Program-made: the position numbers and the translations under genes
Notes under the pieces: generated by a model
The model's database searches: none
Seen by the model: the letters and a program-made list of their open reading frames with translations, nothing else
Told to the model about the DNA's origin: nothing
DNA from: Arthrobacter sp. OVS8
GTDB lineage: Bacteria; Actinomycetota; Actinomycetes; Actinomycetales; Micrococcaceae
Length of the DNA: 64,000 nucleotides
Assembly: GCA_028370155.1 (NCBI GenBank)
Contig: CP116670.1
Span: 2,914,001-2,978,000, forward strand
Reading direction: 5' to 3'
Shown: positions 59,282 to 64,000 of the stretch, one piece after another
Layout of the letters: every line of letters begins with the position of its first letter
Numbering within the stretch: the stretch's first letter is position 1

Positions 59282-60501
59282 ATGCAGCAGCAGGACGTCG
59301 AACAGCTCGTGGAGCAGGTCGCACTGAAACTGGGCCGCGGCCTCTCACTTGAGGATCTGGACGGCCTGCTGCTGGCCTACAGCTCCAACCAGTCGCACGC
59401 GGACCGGGTCCGGGTAAATTTCCTGCTCAGCAAGCGGGTCCCGGTGGACGTCAGCGCCTGGCAGCTCTCGCACGGGATCGCGACGGCGGTGCGACCGGTG
59501 GTGGTGCCGGCCAACGAGGACCTGGGCATGCTGGGCCGCGTCTGCGTCCCCCTGCTGCTGCGCGGTTTCCGGGTGGGCTACCTCTGGGTCCAGCTCGACG
59601 CCGAGGAACCGAACGCGACGGCGGTCCTCGGCCAGCTGCCCGAGGTGGCGCGCGAGCTCGAGCAGCTTTCGGCCCTGCTGCTGGAATCCAACACGGCCGA
59701 ATCCGAGTTCCGCCGCCGCCGCGAGCAGGAATTCCTGGCCGCCTGCCGGGGCGAGTCCAACGCCGTCGCGGCTGTGGGCGGGTGGAAGGAAGTGCAGGGG
59801 CGCGGGCCCTGGCAGCTCGTGACGGTCCTGGATGCGGACGGCTGGGCGGAAGGATCGGACCCGATCGCCTCCACGCTGATCCACCGGTCCGCGGCGCTGC
59901 AGGCCACCATCGGGGTGGACGCCGCCCTGTTCAGCGCGGGCACGGAGACGCACTCTGTGGTCCTGTTCAAGGAATCCACCGGCCGGGCGGACCACGCCCA
60001 GGTGCTGGTCCACTACCAGCTGGAGCTGGCCAAACGCTCCGGCAGGGCGGTCCATCGGATCATCCTGGGGACCTCCGAGGGCTTCGCGCGGCCGCGGGAA
60101 CTGGCGGACGCCTACCGCCAATCCCGGCAGGCCGCACAGGCAGCGGCGGTGGATCCCCAGCTGGGGAGCTCGTCGACTGCCGCGCCACCGGAATCTACCA
60201 GCTGCTGGCCTCGGCGGGCGGCGGCGCCGGGGCATGGGCGGACGCGGGCTCGGTCTATTTCCGAATCCTGGAGGACCATGACCGGAACCACGAGCTGCTG
60301 CCGGTGCTGGAGCTCTTCTACGACAACGACGGGTCGGTCCAGGAAGTGGCGGACAAGCTGCACCTGCACCGGAGCAGCATCTACAACCGGCTGGGCCGGA
60401 TCCGGCAGCTGCTCGGCGTCGACCCGCTCAAGGGGATGGTGCGGCTGGAGCTCCATGCGGCGCTGAAGGCGCGGCGCTGGGCCGGCCGGCCCAGGATTTA
60501 G
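59282..60501 (+). CDS. PucR-family transcriptional regulator (frameshifted)
   Basis: About 406 residues. The long N-terminal part is a GAF-like/GGDEF-like sensor region (GRGLSLEDLDGLLLAYSS; NEDLGMLGRVCVPLLLRGF), and the C-terminal PucR helix-turn-helix is EVADKLHLHRSSIYNRLGRI, followed by GVDPLKGMVRLELHAALKA. One base is lost near 60170 between the two. Divergent from alanine dehydrogenase, so it probably controls ald in response to alanine or a related amine; in many other actinobacteria ald is controlled by an Lrp-type protein instead. Confidence 0.8.
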
Positions 60502-60800
60502 CGTTCGCGTTTGGAGGCGTCGGAGTCGATTGCTGTGCCGGGATCCAAGGCGGGGTCCAAAGTGGGGTCCGGCGCTGTTTCACGTGCCGCCTCCCGCGCT
60601 GTTTCCCGCGCTCCTTCTCTCGCTCTTTCTCGCCTGCGGCGGGTCATCCTGCCGTCCATCCACATCGCCACCGCCACAAACGCAACACAACTCGACATAA
60701 AGGCTGCCGTATTGTTCAGCCCCATCGCGGTTCCGAGGATGCCGGTGAGCACCATGGCGGCAATGCCCGCCACAATGTGCCACCCTCTGAACTTACCCAC
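60498..60800 (-). CDS. small two-segment membrane protein, unknown
   Basis: Intact 100-residue protein. Two hydrophobic stretches, WHIVAGIAAMVLTGILGTAM and NTAAFMSSCVAFVAVAMWM, are followed by a charged C-terminal tail with short repeats (ARE-GARE-TAREAARE) and a TAPDPTLDPALDPG segment. Not recognised as a known family. Its stop overlaps the stop of the convergent PucR gene by 4 bases. Confidence 0.6.
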   Translation of the reverse strand: MGKFRGWHIVAGIAAMVLTGILGTAMGLNNTAAFMSSCVAFVAVAMWMDGRMTRRRRERAREGARETAREAARETAPDPTLDPALDPGTAIDSDASKRER

Positions 60801-60874
60801 AATCCAAGCGTAACCCCGGCCTTCCCCACGTTTCCGCGCAGGGCCGGGATCGTTGTTTGATCCTTATCACGCCG

Positions 60875-61297
60875 TCACGAAGCATCCGCGGCACCGTCAT
60901 TTCCGTGGTCCAGGGCGCCGTCGGCGGTACTGTTCTTCTTCTGCTTCTCAAGCCAGGCCATGATGTCGGCGAGTCTGATCCGCCGGTGCGTGCCCCGGTA
61001 TTCCACCGGAATTTCGCCACGGTCCGTCATGTTCCGCAGGTAGGTGTGCGAGATTCCCGCCAGCTCCGCGGCCCGCGACGTGGTGAGCATTTCCTCCACG
61101 CTGCTGACCGTCACCGCCTCGCCCCGGCTGAACCGGGCCAGCAGGTCGACGACGGCGTCCCGCGCCTGGGACGGCAGCCGGTGGACGGTGCCGTCCACGA
61201 ACACCGTGATGTCGTCGCTGCCGTGGAGGGCGTACTGGAGTTTCTGCGCCTCATCGGCCGGAAGGGCGGCCGCCACCCGGGGAGCAATCAGTGTCAT
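60875..61297 (-). CDS. excisionase/MerR-type helix-turn-helix protein
   Basis: Intact, about 140 residues from ATG 61297 (AGGA eight bases upstream; ATG 61306 lacks one). The N-terminal half is MTLIAPRVAAALPADEAQKL and a small domain with DDITVFVDGTVHRLP. The C-terminal half is an excisionase-type DNA-binding domain: MLTTSRAAELAGISHTYLRN and GEIPVEYRGTHRRIRLADIM. This two-part layout is common for antitoxins paired with a PIN toxin. No such partner follows in this window, so it is an orphan regulator or antitoxin. Confidence 0.65.
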   Translation of the reverse strand: MTLIAPRVAAALPADEAQKLQYALHGSDDITVFVDGTVHRLPSQARDAVVDLLARFSRGEAVTVSSVEEMLTTSRAAELAGISHTYLRNMTDRGEIPVEYRGTHRRIRLADIMAWLEKQKKNSTADGALDHGNDGAADAS

Positions 61298-61379
61298 GGA
61301 GTGCATCCTAGCGCCCGCGGATCAGCCGCACACTGCCGCCTCCCAGCCTGTCCTGCCCAGCGGCCGCCCGGCCGCGCCG

Positions 61380-63064
61380 CTACAGCCCCAGCTCCTCGAG
61401 GATCGGAAGCTTCGCCCGGACCCAGGCGCGGGCCTCGGTGGCGCTCGGCGCGGAGAGCGCCAGTTTGGCCAGCTCCTGCGCCTCGGCCAGGGTGACGGTC
61501 TTCAGCACGGCCGCCACCGCGGCGAGGGACCGGGCGGTCATGGACAGTGTTGAGACGCCAAGCCCGGTGAGGACGACGGCGAGGGCGGGATCCGCGGCGG
61601 CCTCGCCGCAGACGCCGACGGGTTTGTTGTGGCCTTCCGCGGCGGAACCCTCCACAGTCAGCCCGACCAGCCGGAGGACGGCGGGCTGCCAGGGCGTGTT
61701 GAGGGCGGCGAGCGGGCCGAGCTGGCGGTCAGCGGCCATGGCGTACTGGGTGAGGTCGTTGGTGCCCAGGCTCGCGAACCCCACTTCCCGGAGGATGGCC
61801 TCGGCGGTGAGCGCCGCGGACGGGACTTCCACCATCACGCCGGGGGTCTTGATTCCGGCCTCGGCGCACAGCGTGGCGAAGCGGGCGGCCTCCTCCGCGG
61901 TGGAAATCATCGGCGCCATCACCCAGACGTCCGCCTCGGATTCCTGCTCGGCCCGGGCGATGGCCTGCAGCTGGCGTTCCAGCACGCCCGGCGTCGTGAA
62001 ATCGGTGCGGTACCCGCGGACGCCGAGGGCCGGGTTCGGTTCGGTGGCGTCCGTGAGGAACGGCAACGGCTTGTCCGCGCCGGCGTCGAGCGTCCGGAGC
62101 ACCACCTTCTTGCCCGGGAAAGCGTCGAAAACGCCCTTGTACGCGGCGGCCTGTTCGTCCACGGTGGGCTCGGTGTCCCGTTCCAGGAAGCAGAACTCGG
62201 TCCGGAACAGCCCCACGCCCTGCGCGTTGAGTTTCGCGGCGGCGACGGCGTCCTTGGCTCCGCCGACGTTGGCGAGCAGCGGCACCAGATGGCCGTCCGC
62301 CGTCGCGCCGGTGCCGTCAAAGTCGGCCAGCAGGGAGGCGGTGGCGGCCCAGTGTTCGGCCGCGGCACGCTGGGAGTCATCCGGGTCCGCCGTGATCAGT
62401 CCGGCGGCGCCGTCCACGTACACCTCCGTGCCGTCCGGCAGCTGGTCGACGCCGGTTGCGGCGACGACGGCGGGAAGGCCCAGCGAGCGGGCAATGATGG
62501 CGGTGTGGGACTGCGGTCCGCCGCCTGCCGTGAGCAGCGCGAGGATCTTCTCCGGGTCCAGGGTGGCTGTGTCCGCCGGGGCCAGGTCCTCGGCGATCAG
62601 GATGAACGGGGTGGGGAGGACGGGATGCCCGGCGCCGGCACGCCGCGCAGTTCGGCCACGATCCGGGCCCGGACGTCCAGCACGTCGGTGGCGCGTTCGG
62701 CCATGTAGCCGCCCAGGTTGTGCAGCATTTCCGAGACCGAGCCGCCGGCTTCCCAGATGGCCCGCTGGCCGGACGTGCCGCGGCCGATCAGTTTGGCGGC
62801 CGATTTCAGGAGCATGGTGTCCGTCGCCATGAGCGCAGTCGCCTCCAGGACCGCCTTGCCGTCGCCGCTGACAGTCTCCGCCCGCGCCTTCAGCTCATCG
62901 TGGACGGCTTTGGCAGCGGTCTTCAGCGCCGCCGTCGCGTCCTCGGCGGTGACGCCGGCCGGCAGCTGCTCCCCGGCCGGCGGTTCGCTGACGGGTTTGG
63001 GCATCTGGCGGATCGTTCCGATGATGCGGCCGGGGCTGACGCCTACTCCTGGGAAGTTCTGCAC
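61380..63064 (-). CDS. ptsI: phosphoenolpyruvate-protein phosphotransferase, PTS enzyme I (frameshifted)
   Basis: First enzyme of the sugar phosphotransferase system; takes phosphate from PEP and passes it to HPr. About 561 residues. The N-terminus MQNFPGVGVSPGRIIGTI is typical; the phosphorylated histidine is in TAGGGPQSHTAIIARS; the PEP-binding barrel has VGLFRTEFCFL, ALGVRGYR, FASLGTNDLTQYAMAADRQ and the cysteine segment VGVCGEAAADP. One lost base near 62625 separates N- and C-terminal parts. HPr (ptsH) is not adjacent. It is divergent from a TetR gene. Confidence 0.92.
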
Positions 63065-63170
63065 TGAAGGTCCTCATTCTCTGCCGTGGGCCCGTAAGCC
63101 GGTGAGTCAGGTAGCGCCGGAGCCGGCCGTCCGATCCTGCGGGAGGCTCCGCGCCGGATCGTCCGGGTGG

Positions 63171-63196
63171 GCCCGCCGACGGCTACGTCGGCGGGC
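63171..63196. other. hairpin in the ptsI/TetR divergent region
   Basis: Perfect 10-bp arms GCCCGCCGAC (63171-63180) and GTCGGCGGGC (63187-63196) with loop GGCTAC, about 107 bases before ptsI and 72 bases before the TetR gene. It may limit read-through between the divergent promoters or lie in a leader. Confidence 0.5.
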
Positions 63197-63234
63197 GGAT
63201 CCGGTACCTGAAAAATTGTATGTGATGCACTTCA

Positions 63235-63249
63235 TATAGCGTTGCTATA
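63235..63249. promoter_or_regulatory. palindromic operator candidate at the TetR promoter
   Basis: TATAGC-GTT-GCTATA is a 6-bp-arm palindrome 19 bases before the TetR start. A TAGGGT (63255-63260) with TTCATA (63231-63236) 18 bases upstream could be the promoter, placing the palindrome in the spacer, as expected for an autoregulated TetR repressor. Confidence 0.5.
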
Positions 63250-63267
63250 GGTGCTAGGGTAGCGGTT

Positions 63268-63995
63268 ATGAGTTTCGATGGCCAGCTTCCGCCAAAGACG
63301 CGGCTGCTCCGTGCAGCCGCCGAGTTGCTGGCCAACTCCGCCGGGGTGCGGTTTCCACCCGCCAGATCACGCAGCTGGCAGGCGTCACGGCGCCCACCCT
63401 CTACCACCACTTCGGTGACAAGGAAGGGCTGTTCGACGCCGTCGTCGCGGCAGGTTTCGAAGAGTACGTGGCGGGCGAACGCGACTTCGCGCCGTCCGGG
63501 CAGCCGCTGGAAGACATCCGGCGGATGTGGGACAACCATGTGCAGTTTGGGCTCAAACAGCCGGAACTGTACCTCGTCATGTTCGGCAATATCCGCCCCG
63601 AGAGCCGCCCGGCGGTCGTCGCCGACGCCGAGGGCCTCATGGAGGAGATGCTGAACAAGGCCGCCGTCGCCGGCCAACTGAACGTCCCGCCGCGGGAGGC
63701 CGCCAGGAGCATCCTGGCTGCCAATGTGGGGGTGACGCTGATGCTGATCACGGAAAAGGCGCCCGAGCGCAACCTCGAGCTGTCCACCATGACCCGCGAC
63801 GCCATGATCTTTGCGGTGTCCTCGGACCAGGCCAAGAGCAGCGGCCCTGAAGCGTCCGGGAAATCCTCGGTGGTTGTGGCGGCAATCGCCCTGAACGCGG
63901 CACTGCAGGCATCGCACTCGGACCAGCTGTCCAGCTCGGAACTCAAGCTCTTCCTCGAATGGCTCCACCGGATCTCAACCAGCTCCACCAGCTAG
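63268..63995 (+). CDS. TetR-family transcriptional regulator (frameshifted)
   Basis: About 242 residues. The first helix RLLRAAAELLANSAG, then one lost base near 63350, then RQITQLAGVTAPTLYHHFGD, the DNA-binding helix-turn-helix, and a C-terminal ligand domain of about 180 residues to the stop at 63995. A palindrome lies directly before ATG 63268. Divergent from ptsI, so control of ptsI is possible; its ligand is unknown. The coding sequence ends 5 bases before the window edge. Confidence 0.8.
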
Positions 63996-64000
63996 CTTTC

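Overview
The window is high-GC DNA with actinobacterial codon use. Its gene content fits a soil actinobacterium of the Micrococcaceae, most likely Arthrobacter or Pseudarthrobacter. This is inferred from gene families and style, not from a marker gene: there is no rRNA or tRNA here. A feature of the whole window is that about half of the genes are broken by single-base frameshifts. About fifty such sites can be placed. All but two fit the loss of one base, and restoring one base per site gives whole-codon genes of normal family length with intact catalytic motifs. I therefore treat them as genes carrying sequence errors, give outer coordinates for the reconstructed gene, and state where the frame changes.

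Layout, left to right. 1-3 kb: end of the beta-ketoadipate pathway (pcaF 3' part, pcaI, pcaJ) with an IclR regulator. 3.2-4.2 kb: a lipid-kinase-like gene. 4.4-17.5 kb: a one-strand exopolysaccharide cluster with an initiating sugar transferase, a nucleotide-sugar module (Gfo/Idh dehydrogenase, epimerase, two DegT aminotransferases, NeuD-type acyltransferase), glycosyltransferases including a GT2-GT2 fusion, a Wzy/ligase and a Wzz-like chain-length protein. 17.6-23.7 kb: a membrane-ACT protein, mscL, a FUSC-type membrane protein and an ABC-2 exporter. 23.7-27.2 kb: an aromatic-acid MFS transporter, an IclR regulator and pobA, with palindromic operator candidates. 27.4-34.5 kb: mixed genes including purB and a WXG100-like/hydrolase pair. 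34.6-39.7 kb: an aminotransferase and the branched-chain 2-oxo acid dehydrogenase genes bkdABC. 39.8-43.3 kb: the catechol branch catR-catB-catC-catA. 44-48.8 kb: an acyl-CoA ligase, universal stress protein, PLP aminotransferase, FMN reductase and TetR. 49-55.2 kb: a peptide-type ABC importer operon behind a structured leader with a small ORF. 55.25-56.69 kb: an IS3-family element. 56.8-64 kb: an oxidoreductase, alanine dehydrogenase with a divergent PucR regulator, two small genes, ptsI and a TetR regulator.

Working together: aromatic acids would enter through the MFS transporter; 4-hydroxybenzoate goes to protocatechuate through PobA; catechol is opened and processed by CatA, CatB and CatC; both routes converge on 3-oxoadipate, activated by PcaIJ and cleaved by PcaF. 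The ring-opening and lactone steps of the protocatechuate branch (pcaGH, pcaB, pcaC, pcaD) are not in the window.

Most notable non-coding features: the IS3 element sits in the loop of what was a 14-15 bp terminator hairpin after the importer operon, with a CCT target duplication and a terminal hairpin that covers the ribosome binding site of its own orfA; a perfect 12-bp inverted repeat before bkdA; a 19-bp palindrome before pobA; a 12-mer shared by the catR and catA upstream regions; and several strong hairpins between convergent genes.
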